Shown one piece after another: positions 27,103 through 36,584 of a stretch of 64,000 bases of DNA. Under the pieces are notes generated by a model that was not told the origin of the DNA, made no database searches, and saw nothing but the letters and a program-made list of their open reading frames with translations. The DNA comes from Saccharicrinis sp963677245 (GTDB taxonomy: Bacteria > Bacteroidota > Bacteroidia > Bacteroidales > Marinilabiliaceae), in NCBI GenBank assembly GCA_963677245.1, contig OY781921.1, positions 1,860,001-1,924,000 of the forward strand. The letters run 5' to 3'. The position numbers and the translations under genes were made by a program. Position 1 is the first letter of the stretch. Every line of letters begins with the position of its first letter.

Positions 27103-29259
27103 TTAAGGCAGGGTGACTTCAAATTGGTCACTCTTATTCCAACCTGAATAAAAATGGCCATCTTCATCAATCAAACAAACCCTGTAATACCTTTGATTTG
27201 TATTCATACTCCCTTCAAACTGGCTACATTTTACCGCTAACTTGTTTTCAGACAATAGACTTGCTTCAAATTTAATCCGTTGAAATTCGCCTTGTTTATA
27301 AGCAAATCCATCACCTTGGTCATGATACAATTCTCCAATCGCTTTATTTTGCTTATCCAGACATACCATTAAGGTTAAAGAATCTGTTTTGTAGTCTTCT
27401 GTAGATTGAATGACTTTGCTAATTGGAATGATTGATCCTCCTTTTTGCTTCAAAGTAGGTTGATAGTCATCATCTTCAACGCCAGTTTCGAATAAATGAA
27501 TATTACGCCAAATCCCTTGTGGTAAAGATGGACTTTCAGCCCACTGCGGTACAATTAACAAATTCTGCCCCCACAAAAATGCTTCTTCTTCTGACCTTAA
27601 AGATTGGTCGGCAGGATCTGCAAAAAATACAGGACGCATAACTGGCATACCTGTTTCTGATGCTTCATTAAACAAGGTGTACAAATATGGCATTAAAGCA
27701 TATCGTCTTTCCAAAGCGGTTCTGGAAACATCCTCCACTTTCTGATTATATGCAAAAGGCTCCTGGTCCCGGCCGCTTAGCTCGGTATGGTTTCGGCAAA
27801 ATGGATAAAACGCACCAATCGCCATCCAATGTGCTATCAACTCTTTGTCAGCATCACCTTTATAACCACCTATATCAGGCCCGCTAAATGGTTGTGCCGA
27901 CAATCCTAAACTTAAAGACATAGGCGTTGCCATTTTCATATGTTCCCAGGAAGAAGCATTATCGCCGGTCCAGGTCGCTGCGTAACGCTGACCTCCCAGA
28001 AAATTAGAGCGTGACAATATAAATGGACGTTTTTGCGGCTTTACTTTAAGGATGCCTTCCCTGCTGGCTTTCACCATCAGCATACCGTAAACATTGTGAT
28101 ATCTTTTATGAATGCCCTGTGGCAATTCTCCTTCTCCTCCTCCTCTATGAATATTATCTTCGGGCATGGTTAAATCCGGAGTATTAAAAACTGCAGGCTC
28201 ATTCATATCGTTCCAAACACCATCAATACCTGTAGCCATATAATCTTTATACAAACCACTCCACCAGGCACTTGTTTCCGGACGGGTGAAATCCGGAAAA
28301 ACGCATGCTCCCGGCCAAACATCCCCGACAAAGTCTTCTCCGGTACTAGTCTTTACCCAATGATCTGCAGCTGTTCCTTGATCATATACAAAATAACCGG
28401 GATCTTTTTTTACTCCAGGATCTATCATCCATACTGCTTTAAAATCGATAGAATGCAGATAATCATTTAATTCTTTAGGCTGTGGAAAATTGATGGAATC
28501 GAATGTGAAAATTCTGAAGTCCTGCATGTAATGAATATCCATCCAGATGACATCGCATGGAATTTTTCTTTTCCTAAATTCGCTGGCAACCTCTTTCACT
28601 CTTGAATCCGGATAATATGAATAACGACACTGTTGGTAGCCTAATGCCCAAAGCGGAGGCATTTCTATTTTCCCTGTCAGTTCTCCTAATTTTTGAATTA
28701 CCTTTTGTGGTGAATCTTCCTGAATTACAGCCACACGAAAAGCAGGGCCTTCTGAGATAAACCGAATACTATCTTTTAGCTCTATATGCTGTTTCCAGGT
28801 GTTATCTGCAATAATTCCAAAAGATGAACCGTCCGGATTAACCCCAAGCACAAAAGGGTGAGATTGATACAGGCGCTTCCCATCTGCTTTGGAGTAGGTA
28901 TAGTTGTCGGTATTCCATAGCGTAATATCCTTTCCGTTTCGTAATAACTCCCCGGTTACTTCTCCCGTTCCATATAAAGAAACACCTTGATGAACAGGAA
29001 ACGACACAATCGAAGTACTGTCTGTTTTTCTAAACACCGGAAGTAAATCCCATTGATTCGGCACTTCATTTTTTATTTGCGGTTCCTCTGTAAATATCAA
29101 AGAGGGTAATGTTTCTTCTGCAATAAAATTTGCCGGATAAAAGATAGCTGTGCTTTGATCAATTAACCCTTGCTTATTTTCTTCGCAAGAAGAAATCAAT
29201 AAAATTAAAGTCAACAAAGAAAATTGCTTTAATAATATAATGGCTCGTTTCATATTCAT
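27103..29259 (-). CDS. GH31 alpha-glucosidase-like lipoprotein
   Basis: 718 residues with a lipoprotein signal (LLISSC). The N-terminal beta-sandwich includes GTGEVTGELLRNG. The (beta/alpha)8 barrel has VIWMDIHYM, the nucleophile region DGVWNDMNEPAVF (Asp near residue 350) and the acid/base region TWTGDNASSWEH (Asp near 430). Downstream are PDIGGYKG and FCRNHTELSGRDQEP. These are classic GH31 alpha-glucosidase signatures, although GH31 also covers alpha-xylosidases and others. It is probably on the periplasmic or surface side, and removes terminal alpha-linked sugars. It lies between the six-hairpin glycosidase and a BNR-4 propeller gene on the same strand. Confidence 0.9.
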   Translation of the reverse strand: MNMKRAIILLKQFSLLTLILLISSCEENKQGLIDQSTAIFYPANFIAEETLPSLIFTEEPQIKNEVPNQWDLLPVFRKTDSTSIVSFPVHQGVSLYGTGEVTGELLRNGKDITLWNTDNYTYSKADGKRLYQSHPFVLGVNPDGSSFGIIADNTWKQHIELKDSIRFISEGPAFRVAVIQEDSPQKVIQKLGELTGKIEMPPLWALGYQQCRYSYYPDSRVKEVASEFRKRKIPCDVIWMDIHYMQDFRIFTFDSINFPQPKELNDYLHSIDFKAVWMIDPGVKKDPGYFVYDQGTAADHWVKTSTGEDFVGDVWPGACVFPDFTRPETSAWWSGLYKDYMATGIDGVWNDMNEPAVFNTPDLTMPEDNIHRGGGEGELPQGIHKRYHNVYGMLMVKASREGILKVKPQKRPFILSRSNFLGGQRYAATWTGDNASSWEHMKMATPMSLSLGLSAQPFSGPDIGGYKGDADKELIAHWMAIGAFYPFCRNHTELSGRDQEPFAYNQKVEDVSRTALERRYALMPYLYTLFNEASETGMPVMRPVFFADPADQSLRSEEEAFLWGQNLLIVPQWAESPSLPQGIWRNIHLFETGVEDDDYQPTLKQKGGSIIPISKVIQSTEDYKTDSLTLMVCLDKQNKAIGELYHDQGDGFAYKQGEFQRIKFEASLLSENKLAVKCSQFEGSMNTNQRYYRVCLIDEDGHFYSGWNKSDQFEVTLP

Positions 29260-29594
29260 CTGTTTTGTTTATTTTCCGTTTATGTATCTCGTTTATTCTT
29301 GATAGTATTTAAATTCAACTCAAAGTTTGAATTATTAAACGGCGACTCATAATTATATAAATGAATATAAATAAATTAAAACAAAAATACGAGCATTAAT
29401 GCATCATATTCAACACTTTAAAAACACATGCCTTATTCGTTATTATTGAAAAAATATAGAGCAAATTATCAATTTATACATTGAGAATATTCCATTTTTA
29501 CTTATAAATAAATGTTTCTTGCAACAAAAAAAATGGCCTTAAGTTTTGCGTTTTTCAAAACCTAAGACCATTATATTTTGGACTTTTTTTGGGA
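29260..29594. other. 335-bp A+T-rich intergenic region
   Basis: Apart from the terminator at 29525-29571 for the BNR-4 gene, it is A+T-rich leader sequence for the GH31 gene. I see no promoter box that meets the consensus, and no RNA gene. Confidence 0.5.
29525..29571 (-). terminator. Terminator of the BNR-4 propeller gene
   Basis: A 16-bp stem with 14 pairs (plus-strand arms 29533-29548 and 29556-29571) and a 7-nt loop. A run of T follows on the minus strand (plus A run 29525-29532). Confidence 0.8.
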
Positions 29595-30887
29595 TTATTT
29601 CACCTCTAACACATACACCATTTGAGGTTCTACTTCAGCCATTCCTTCTCCATCCACCTGAACCACTTTTTGTACAAACATTTGTAGTTTACTTTTTTCT
29701 TTCCAAAGCTCGGTGTCATATGAAGGTTCCCATGATCCAACTGAAAAATCAGTCAAATCCATTATTTTCATTTTTCCTTTCTGCAATGAGCTTACTTTAG
29801 CTAAAGACACTTTTTCTCCTCTTTCTTCATCTCTAAACATTAAATAATAAACAGGCTTCTTTTTCCCTCCAGCTACAATATGTGGTCTGGAAATAGGAAT
29901 TTGCTTGGTTCCAACTCCGCTCAACGAAAATGGTGTTTTTCTAAAATCTAAACTATTCACTTCCCAATCTCCATGGTTTCTGTAAATAATATGATACTGT
30001 GGAATTTCACTTCCCTTTTCTTTCCAATAACTGGCTATTACCGGATTTCCTTGTTTATCTACCGTCATAGAAGTTTGGTTAATCAATTCACTTTTTTGCG
30101 GTATCTGACATGCAATTTCTGCCGATTGAGCTGTGATTGGTAAATCATATAATTCGCCATTTGATTTTTTCCAGGTAATTCCTCCATCGTCAGATTTAGC
30201 ATAACACATATCGTGGTTTGAAGCTACATCAGGAGATTCCCTCCAAACCCACGAAACATGAATTACGCCATCACTTCCAATACAGGCCTGCCAGTATGCA
30301 TTCCTTTTTCTTTCACCATCGATTAAACTACTGTGCAATTGTTTCCATTGCTTTGTTTTTACGTCATACTGATTGATAGCCAGATTTCCTTGTCCCGATT
30401 GTCCATCGCGATACATAAAAATTAAGTTACCATTGGGCATATTAAAAAACTGAGGATAAGTAACCTTTCCTTCATTTAAGCCAGTCATTTCCATCTTCGG
30501 TCCCAATTCCAATGAATAAGGCTTGATACTTTTAGCATATCTCAAAGGATGTCCGTGATGATCCCAGGAAACATGCAAATATCCATCTCCATCAATGGCT
30601 ATACTAATTGAATTATGCGCATCATTCGTATTTCCTGCGTATTGAGTTTTTTGAGTTATAAACTGATCCTGCTTAATATGACGCTTACCTAGCACCATTT
30701 TTTTATCGGGTGCATAGTAGGCTATAAATTGTGTATCAGCTTTGGTTGTTATTGAATTTTTTCTAAACACCACGGCATTTACCGAATTATTTGACCATCC
30801 TTTATCTGCCGGGATTAATTTTTGAGCTTTAACCAGCGTTACTGAAAAAGTCAATGCACACGATAAGACGAAAGAAACTAATCTCAT
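29595..30887 (-). CDS. Secreted BNR-4 beta-propeller protein, possible polysaccharide lyase/hydrolase
   Basis: 430 residues with a signal peptide (about 1-21, ending VKAQ). It belongs to the BNR-4 repeat family, shown by DAHNSISIAIDGDGYLHVSW (H91, H105) and DHHGHPLRYAKS (H110-H113), then YRDGQSGQGNL and CYAKSDDGGITW. Several carbohydrate-active propeller families with this fold act on rhamnose-uronic acid linkages: GH145, and the ulvan and rhamnose-glucuronate lyases of PL24, PL25 and PL42. The conserved His set on one face is consistent with catalysis, but I cannot choose among them or exclude a binding role. It is near the rhamnose operon, which supports a rhamnose-containing substrate by inference. 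Confidence 0.75.
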   Translation of the reverse strand: MRLVSFVLSCALTFSVTLVKAQKLIPADKGWSNNSVNAVVFRKNSITTKADTQFIAYYAPDKKMVLGKRHIKQDQFITQKTQYAGNTNDAHNSISIAIDGDGYLHVSWDHHGHPLRYAKSIKPYSLELGPKMEMTGLNEGKVTYPQFFNMPNGNLIFMYRDGQSGQGNLAINQYDVKTKQWKQLHSSLIDGERKRNAYWQACIGSDGVIHVSWVWRESPDVASNHDMCYAKSDDGGITWKKSNGELYDLPITAQSAEIACQIPQKSELINQTSMTVDKQGNPVIASYWKEKGSEIPQYHIIYRNHGDWEVNSLDFRKTPFSLSGVGTKQIPISRPHIVAGGKKKPVYYLMFRDEERGEKVSLAKVSSLQKGKMKIMDLTDFSVGSWEPSYDTELWKEKSKLQMFVQKVVQVDGEGMAEVEPQMVYVLEVK

Positions 30888-31056
30888 TATTATTATTTTT
30901 AGGTTTACTTGTTGACGACATTTTTTTGCAAGAATATGTAAAAAACGTTCCTACGTAAATTTCCACAATTCTTTGTGTTGTCGTTTTTTATTTGCCGCAA
31001 GATTGAAAAAAAACTACATACTCACTATAAAAAAGATGATCATTATTTGTAATTAT

Positions 31057-31230
31057 TTAACCCGGAATATGCATTAAAAAGTCTATTACATATTGAAAAT
31101 GCTTCAAAACAAGTCATTTCATTAACTTCCTTCAACTCACCATAGCGGTGCTATGCCTCGTTTCAGTAAGCTCTTATTTTATTGCATTTTCAATATTCAT
31201 TAAGAATCTTTAATACATAATCCGGGTTTA
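31057..31230. mobile_element. MITE-like long palindromic element (about 174 bp)
   Basis: The outer arms, about 45 bp each, are imperfect inverted repeats starting TTAACCCGGA (31057 onward) on the left and ending in CCGGGTTTAA (31222-31231) on the right. They include shared blocks such as ATTGAAAATGC and its complement. At the centre CATAGC-GGT-GCTATG (31141-31155) is a perfect hairpin. No open frame is present. The whole unit would fold into one long hairpin, as in miniature inverted-repeat elements or large REP-like sequences. It sits between the fucO terminator and the BNR-4 gene. Confidence 0.65.
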
Positions 31231-31246
31231 ACATTCTCACCCAACT

Positions 31247-31287
31247 CAAAAAAAAACGACTCTTCCGAAATATATTCAAAAGAGTCG
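31247..31287 (-). terminator. Terminator of the rhamnose operon
   Basis: CGACTCTT (31257-31264) pairs perfectly with AAGAGTCG (31280-31287), and a long run of A on the plus strand (31248-31256) gives the T tract on the minus strand. It lies about 60 bp past the fucO stop. Confidence 0.8.
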
Positions 31288-31344
31288 CCTTAATAAACTA
31301 ATCAATCTACTATTTAATCAACTGGGAATTGATTACAATTTTAT

Positions 31345-32499
31345 CTAATAAGCTGCTTCGTAAATCTTAATCGTATCCTCTAAATTTACTTCGCGAGGAT
31401 TACCGCCTGTACAAACGTCAGCTAAAGCATTTTTAGCCATTTCCTCAAAATCTTTAGGATCTACATTTAGCTCTTTCAAACCAGCAGGAATCCCTACATC
31501 TTTAGATAATTCTTTAATGGCATCAATGGCCGCTTTTTTCTTTTCTTCAAGCGACAAACCTGTAATATCTTTACCCAAAGCTTCAGCTACATTTCCTAGT
31601 TTTTCGCCACATACCTCAGCATTAAACTCCTCAACATAAGGCAATAAAATTGCATTACAAACACCGTGAGGCAAATCATACATACCGCCCAACTGGTGAG
31701 CCATCGAATGCACATAACCTAAACCACAATTTGAAAATGCCTGTCCGGCAATAAATTGTCCCCAGGCCATTTTTGATCTGGCTTCAATGTTTTGACCATC
31801 TTTAACAGCATCTCTTAAGCTGCCTCCAATTAACTCAATGGCTTTTAAAGCCAAAGTATCGGACCACTCAAAAGCACCAGCTGTAACATATGCCTCAACA
31901 GCGTGAGTTAATGCATCCACACCCGTTGCTGCAGTTAAAGCAGCCGGCTTATTAAGCATTAACATTGGGTCGTTTACTGCAATATCTACCAAACAGTTTT
32001 TATCTACCATTACCATTTTAACTTTACGCTTTTCATCCGTAATCACGTAGTTAACTGTTATCTCACTAGCGGTTCCTGCGGTTGTATTAATGGCAATAAT
32101 TGGTAAAGATTTCTTTTTAGAAACATGAATTCCTTCATAATCCTCAATGGATCCTCCATTTGTTGCCAAAATACCAATTGCTTTACCACAATCCTGAGGA
32201 GAACCTCCGCCTAATGTTATAATGCAATCGCAGTTATTTTCTTTTTGTAATGCCAAACCTTCGTTTACATTATCTACATTCGGATTTTGCTTTACATTGC
32301 TATAGATTACATATTCTAATTCTGCTTTTTTCAGAATCTCTTCCACTTTAGCAGCAACACCAATCTCCACTAACACATTATCTGTTACAAACAATGCTTT
32401 TTTAAATCCTCTGGAAACCAACTCATCTTTTAATTCCTCTAAAGCATCTGGTCCGATTAAGCTCAATGGAGGTAAATAAATCCTTCTTGAAACGTTCAT
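31345..32499 (-). CDS. fucO: Lactaldehyde reductase (iron-containing alcohol dehydrogenase)
   Basis: 384 residues, cytoplasmic. The N-terminal nucleotide-binding domain has TLGGGSPQDCGKAIG. The C-terminal iron-binding domain has GVDALTHAVEAYV and GYVHSMAHQLGGMYDLPHG, which supply the metal-ligand His residues. It reduces L-lactaldehyde, released from rhamnulose-1-phosphate or fuculose-1-phosphate by aldolase, to 1,2-propanediol with NADH. It is the last gene of the rhaT-rhaA-kinase-fucO run, 19 bp after the kinase. The substrate call depends on this operon context, because the family also covers butanol and other alcohol dehydrogenases. Confidence 0.88.
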   Translation of the reverse strand: MNVSRRIYLPPLSLIGPDALEELKDELVSRGFKKALFVTDNVLVEIGVAAKVEEILKKAELEYVIYSNVKQNPNVDNVNEGLALQKENNCDCIITLGGGSPQDCGKAIGILATNGGSIEDYEGIHVSKKKSLPIIAINTTAGTASEITVNYVITDEKRKVKMVMVDKNCLVDIAVNDPMLMLNKPAALTAATGVDALTHAVEAYVTAGAFEWSDTLALKAIELIGGSLRDAVKDGQNIEARSKMAWGQFIAGQAFSNCGLGYVHSMAHQLGGMYDLPHGVCNAILLPYVEEFNAEVCGEKLGNVAEALGKDITGLSLEEKKKAAIDAIKELSKDVGIPAGLKELNVDPKDFEEMAKNALADVCTGGNPREVNLEDTIKIYEAAY

Positions 32500-32518
32500 T
32501 TTATTCTGTTAGTTATGT

Positions 32519-33898
32519 TTATTTTGTTATTGAATTTTCCAAAGAAACCAGCTCTACTGCATTGGTATTAAAACCCTTTAATTGAGGAGCAATCACTAAC
32601 GCAGCTCCCAAAGCACTTGCATTATCAATTTCAGAAGTAAACACTCTTTTTCCGCTAAAGAAATCGCTCAATAGCTCCACAAATATTGGATTGCGGGAAA
32701 AGCCTCCTGAAATGTAAATGGTTTTGGTTGTATCGTTTTTAGGAATAATCAGTTTAATAGAATTAATACACAACTTGGTTAATTCCATCACCATACGCGT
32801 GTATGCCTGATCGAAGCTTTCATATACCGATAAATCTATCTGTTCCAAACCTGCATCGAACATTTCTATTCCCTTTGGAAAGAAAGCCATCTCTTCTCCG
32901 TATTTTTGTAGAATTTCTTCTATTACATCTTTCTCAAATGGAATTCCTTTATAGTAATTGGCATCCATTTTAAAGTATTCATTAAGCTTAGCCACCAATA
33001 CTTCATGAAAATGCCCCATAAATAAACGAGAAGACTTTACCTGTTTTTTCTCCGGTGTTAAAAAGCAAAGGCAATCGTTCTTCAACTGATCAGCAGTTAA
33101 AGGCTCATCGTTAAACGGATTCATGCTGATGCACCATGTACCAGTAGATACCAAAATAAATTCTTCTTTTGAATTCGCTAAATAAGGAACTAAAGAAGCT
33201 GAACTATCATGAATCCCAACTCCGGTTTGTATTTTCTTTCCGTTAATATCTGCAGGAAATACCACATCATTATTTAATGGTTCAGGAAGATTAACACCTT
33301 CTTCCTGTACCCATGGGTGATATTTCATATTATCAAAATCCCACATAAAAGTATGACAACCAATTGACGTTGGTTCTGAACACACTTTGCCTGTTAAAAC
33401 GTAAGAAAGGTATTGTGGAAAGTGTAATGTTTGATCAACTTGTGCCCAAATTTCTGCTTTATTTTCCTTTAACCACAGCGTTTGAATACCTGAATTTAGT
33501 AACAATCCTAAAGCCGGGCTTGCCGTTCTCCGACAAAATTCATTAACGCCACCATGCTTATCAAATAACGCTTCCTGTATTTTTGGATCAACTTCCTTCA
33601 GATAATTATAAATTGGTGTAAGCAACTTTCCATTTTTATCTAAAAATGCCAATGAAGCACCATAGGTTGAAAAATTGATTCCTTGAATATCAAATTCCCC
33701 TTTAGCATCAATCGTTTTTAAGGCGTCTACCATCCAGTCCTGAATCAATTGAATATCATCACACTCAAAACCTTCCTCATCTACCGTAGTCGCAAATTTT
33801 TCCTCGAATTGATAAACTACTTTAAACTCCTGATTGAATAATAATATTTTTTTATTGGTCTTGCCAATGTCAAAAACCGCAATAACTTTATTTTCCAT
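32519..33898 (-). CDS. FGGY-family carbohydrate kinase, probable L-rhamnulokinase
   Basis: 459 residues. FGGY kinase signatures are present: the N-terminal phosphate loop FDIGKTNKKILL, the substrate-domain segment GINFSTYGASLAF, the second ATP-domain motif ILVSTGTWC, and the C-terminal IYISGGFSRNP and ASALGAAL. The cytoplasmic reaction would phosphorylate L-rhamnulose to L-rhamnulose-1-phosphate. The sequence looks like the Bacteroidota branch, which differs from enterobacterial RhaB, so the call leans on its place between rhaA (77 bp upstream) and fucO (19 bp downstream). L-fuculokinase is the main alternative. Confidence 0.85.
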   Translation of the reverse strand: MENKVIAVFDIGKTNKKILLFNQEFKVVYQFEEKFATTVDEEGFECDDIQLIQDWMVDALKTIDAKGEFDIQGINFSTYGASLAFLDKNGKLLTPIYNYLKEVDPKIQEALFDKHGGVNEFCRRTASPALGLLLNSGIQTLWLKENKAEIWAQVDQTLHFPQYLSYVLTGKVCSEPTSIGCHTFMWDFDNMKYHPWVQEEGVNLPEPLNNDVVFPADINGKKIQTGVGIHDSSASLVPYLANSKEEFILVSTGTWCISMNPFNDEPLTADQLKNDCLCFLTPEKKQVKSSRLFMGHFHEVLVAKLNEYFKMDANYYKGIPFEKDVIEEILQKYGEEMAFFPKGIEMFDAGLEQIDLSVYESFDQAYTRMVMELTKLCINSIKLIIPKNDTTKTIYISGGFSRNPIFVELLSDFFSGKRVFTSEIDNASALGAALVIAPQLKGFNTNAVELVSLENSITK

Positions 33899-33975
33899 TT
33901 ATTTTGGATGATTACTGGTTAAACAATTAGAGAGATAATGAACTTGTATTCAATTACCTCTCTACGAACTCTAAA

Positions 33976-35244
33976 CTACCTTTTTGATAAAATTTCTTTT
34001 TCGTAAGCCTGAATATCTGCGATATAAGCTTCGCCTACAGGTACATTGTTTTGTAAACAGTAGTAATCCCAAACAGCACCAAATGGTTTGGTTTTTAACT
34101 CTTCCAACATGGCCAAACGCTCAAAGTTTTGTCCTGCTTCTTCCATTTCAACTAAGGTTGAAGTTGGTTCTAACAAGGCAATCATAAAGGCTTTTTGTGC
34201 TGCTCTTGTTCCTACCACATAAGCGCCAATTCGGTTGATAGAAGCATCAAAGAAATCCAATCCTACCTTTACTCTGCTTAAGTAATCGTTACGAACAATT
34301 TCTGATGCAATTAACTGTACATCTTCGTTTAATGTAACTACATGATCTGAATCCCAACGAATTGGACGTGTTACGTGTAACAATACATTATCGATATATT
34401 GTAAACAAGCCGAAATTTTATCGCCTACCTGCTCAGTTGGGTGGAAGTGACCATTATCCAAACAAATCATTTTATTACGACTGATGGCATATCCCAAGTA
34501 AAAATCGTGCGAACCCACAGTCATTGACTCTGCACCGATTCCGAATAATTTACTTTCTACGGCGTCCATCATATGCTCTTTAGGATAATCGGTTGCCATT
34601 CCTTCATCCAACGATTTTTTCAATAGTACGCGGTGACCGTTTCTGTCAATTGGTGTATCTTTTGATCCATCCGGAATCCAGGTATTGTGCACACAAGGTG
34701 TTCCTAACTGCTTTCCTATTTCAGCTGAAATTTCACGACAACGCTTCAGGTGCTCTACCCAAAACTGACGCGTTTCTTCATCTTTTGATGACAAAGTAAA
34801 ACCTGAATCTGCCTTTGGATGTGAGAAGTTAGAGGCATTAAAATCCATGCCTAAATCATTTTTCTTACACCAGTCAATCCAGCTTTGAAAATGCTTCACT
34901 TCAATTTCATTTCTGTCGACTAACTCACCACCAAAATCGCCATAGATGGCATGCAAATTCAAACGTAAGTTTCCTGGTAATAATGACAATACTTTTTCAA
35001 GGTCGGCACGCATTTCGGCAATGGTTCCGGCTTTTCCCGGGTAATTTCCTGTAGTTTGAATTCCACCTCCAGAAAGTTCTGCATCCGGTGTTTCAAATCC
35101 ACCTACATCATCCGTTTGCCAGCAGTGTAAGCTAATCACTACTTCTTCCATCTTTTTTAATACCGCTTCGGTATCTACGCCTAATGCTGCATATTGCTCT
35201 TTTGCCAGTTCGTAGGCTTTTGTTATCATTTCTTTACTTGCCAT
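33976..35244 (-). CDS. rhaA: L-rhamnose isomerase
   Basis: 422 residues, typical for RhaA. It starts MASKEMITKAYELAKEQY and has the conserved SLHCWQTDDVGGFE, NLHAIYGDFGG, MDFNASNFSHP and CVHNTWIPDGSKD segments, with further metal and substrate residues in VGSHDFYLGYA and CLDNGHFHPTE. It interconverts L-rhamnose and L-rhamnulose in the cytoplasm using divalent metal. It is second in the operon, 75 bp after rhaT. No truncation or odd residue was noticed. Confidence 0.95.
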   Translation of the reverse strand: MASKEMITKAYELAKEQYAALGVDTEAVLKKMEEVVISLHCWQTDDVGGFETPDAELSGGGIQTTGNYPGKAGTIAEMRADLEKVLSLLPGNLRLNLHAIYGDFGGELVDRNEIEVKHFQSWIDWCKKNDLGMDFNASNFSHPKADSGFTLSSKDEETRQFWVEHLKRCREISAEIGKQLGTPCVHNTWIPDGSKDTPIDRNGHRVLLKKSLDEGMATDYPKEHMMDAVESKLFGIGAESMTVGSHDFYLGYAISRNKMICLDNGHFHPTEQVGDKISACLQYIDNVLLHVTRPIRWDSDHVVTLNEDVQLIASEIVRNDYLSRVKVGLDFFDASINRIGAYVVGTRAAQKAFMIALLEPTSTLVEMEEAGQNFERLAMLEELKTKPFGAVWDYYCLQNNVPVGEAYIADIQAYEKEILSKR

Positions 35245-35319
35245 GATACTTTTTTTAAGGGTTTGAGGTATGCTTTACCTCAATATCAATTTGTATTTAT
35301 TTTAATTTCTATTAATCTT

Positions 35320-36348
35320 TTACTTAAAGTTTACCACAAAAGTGGACAGGATGAGCACCAGAATTCCCAAAACCAGCACTCCCATTGTTTTGGCATTGAC
35401 TCCTTTCCATTCGCCCAGGGCTATTCCCCAAATATTTCCGAATGAGATATTTAAGGCCATCAAAATACTCCAGGCAAAAGGTGCAATGCTGGCAGGCAGC
35501 TGGCTTTTTCCCATTCCATAAAAATGGAATTGAAGAAACCATAAGAACCCGGCCAAAAAAGTAAAAAACACATTATTGATAAATGTAGAAGCCGGAACCT
35601 TGGTGTAATCGGTATAGGTTTTATTTTTGATATTCAGATAAACACAATAAATCAGGTTGGTAACAAAACCTCCCGCAAGGATAAAAATTAAGGTTGGGTT
35701 ACTTTGAAATAAAGGGTTAACACCATGCTTTAGCGCGACTTTATCAATTGGAATTCCGGCATTAAATCCATAGCTAAACGCAGCACTCATTAATCCAGCT
35801 AAAAAGGCAATGATCAATCCTTTTTTCAGGGCAAATTCCTTAATGGCTTCCCTGCGCTCTTCTTCGCTTAAACCTTTGGTTTTTAACGCTCCGGCATAAC
35901 CAATTAAGGCAATTCCGGCAATACAAACGCATACACCCACAATCATAAGGATTCCCACAGTTGAGCTCAACAGGTTTTCACCTGCTACGATAGGTGGAAT
36001 CAGGGTTCCAAAGGCAGCACAAAATCCCAGTGCAATACTTTGTCCCATGGCAATACCAAGGTAACGGATACTTAATCCGAAGGTGAGTCCGCCAATGCCC
36101 CAAAGTGTCCCAAAGAATACGGCCCACCATTTGGCTGCGGTTGGCGCTTCGGCCAATATGGTCATTAAGCTGCCATCGGGCACGGTAAAAAGGGCAAATA
36201 ACCAGGGCGCCAGAATCCAGGCGGCTACACCTTGTACAATCCAGTACGATTCCCAGGCCCAATCTTTTACTTTTTTAAACGGCACATAAAAGCTCGCTGC
36301 GCCTAAACTTCCAATGGCAATTAATCCAATTGCTCCCATTGCATTCAT
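35320..36348 (-). CDS. rhaT: L-rhamnose/proton symporter RhaT
   Basis: 342 residues with ten predicted membrane helices, the RhaT/DMT layout. The start has AIGLIAIGSLGAASFYVPF, then VKDWAWESYWIVQG and TLWGIGGLTFGLSIRYLG, all typical of RhaT. It imports L-rhamnose across the inner membrane with protons. It is the first gene of the rhamnose operon. A candidate promoter (36412-36442) lies 64 bp upstream of its ATG, so the operon is probably switched on as a unit. Confidence 0.93.
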   Translation of the reverse strand: MNAMGAIGLIAIGSLGAASFYVPFKKVKDWAWESYWIVQGVAAWILAPWLFALFTVPDGSLMTILAEAPTAAKWWAVFFGTLWGIGGLTFGLSIRYLGIAMGQSIALGFCAAFGTLIPPIVAGENLLSSTVGILMIVGVCVCIAGIALIGYAGALKTKGLSEEERREAIKEFALKKGLIIAFLAGLMSAAFSYGFNAGIPIDKVALKHGVNPLFQSNPTLIFILAGGFVTNLIYCVYLNIKNKTYTDYTKVPASTFINNVFFTFLAGFLWFLQFHFYGMGKSQLPASIAPFAWSILMALNISFGNIWGIALGEWKGVNAKTMGVLVLGILVLILSTFVVNFK

Positions 36349-36411
36349 AATGTGTAGTATTTTTTTCGGTTGATGATTAGATTTTAAAGCAGATTTACTT
36401 TATTTACACTG

Positions 36412-36442
36412 CAAAAATATAATGGGTTAGCGCCGTTATCAA
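36412..36442 (-). promoter_or_regulatory. Candidate promoter of the rhamnose operon
   Basis: The minus strand has TTG (36440-36442), a 20-nt spacer, then TATTTTTG (36412-36419), an exact TAnnTTTG box. The predicted start is near 36404, giving a leader of about 55 nt before rhaT. The remnant of a divergent regulator begins 40 bp beyond it. Confidence 0.5.
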
Positions 36443-36482
36443 TGCACAAAATGGCATTTCGCTTGCACTTTATGGACCTAAT

Positions 36483-36584
36483 ATGAACGACTTTTTTAAA
36501 TACAATACTGTTAGCGAAGAAGATAAAAACTGGGGACTGTTCCTGAATGTTGCCGAAAAACAAACAACTAAACGAAGGATATAA
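36483..36584 (+). pseudogene. 5' remnant of an AraC-family rhamnose regulator
   Basis: A 33-codon frame starts MNDFFKYNTVSEEDKNWGLF and continues LNVA, then ends EKQTTKRRI before a stop. The first 24 residues match the way AraC-family regulators next to Bacteroidota rhamnose operons begin, and the gene is divergent from rhaT as such regulators are. The sensor and HTH domains are missing. One base on, another frame (about 36554-36630) reads PKNKQLNEGYKHLFQADKTN to a stop and could be the tail of the deleted gene or another one. The best reading is an internal deletion that left only the 5' end. This rests on recalled family similarity, not on an alignment. Confidence 0.5.
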
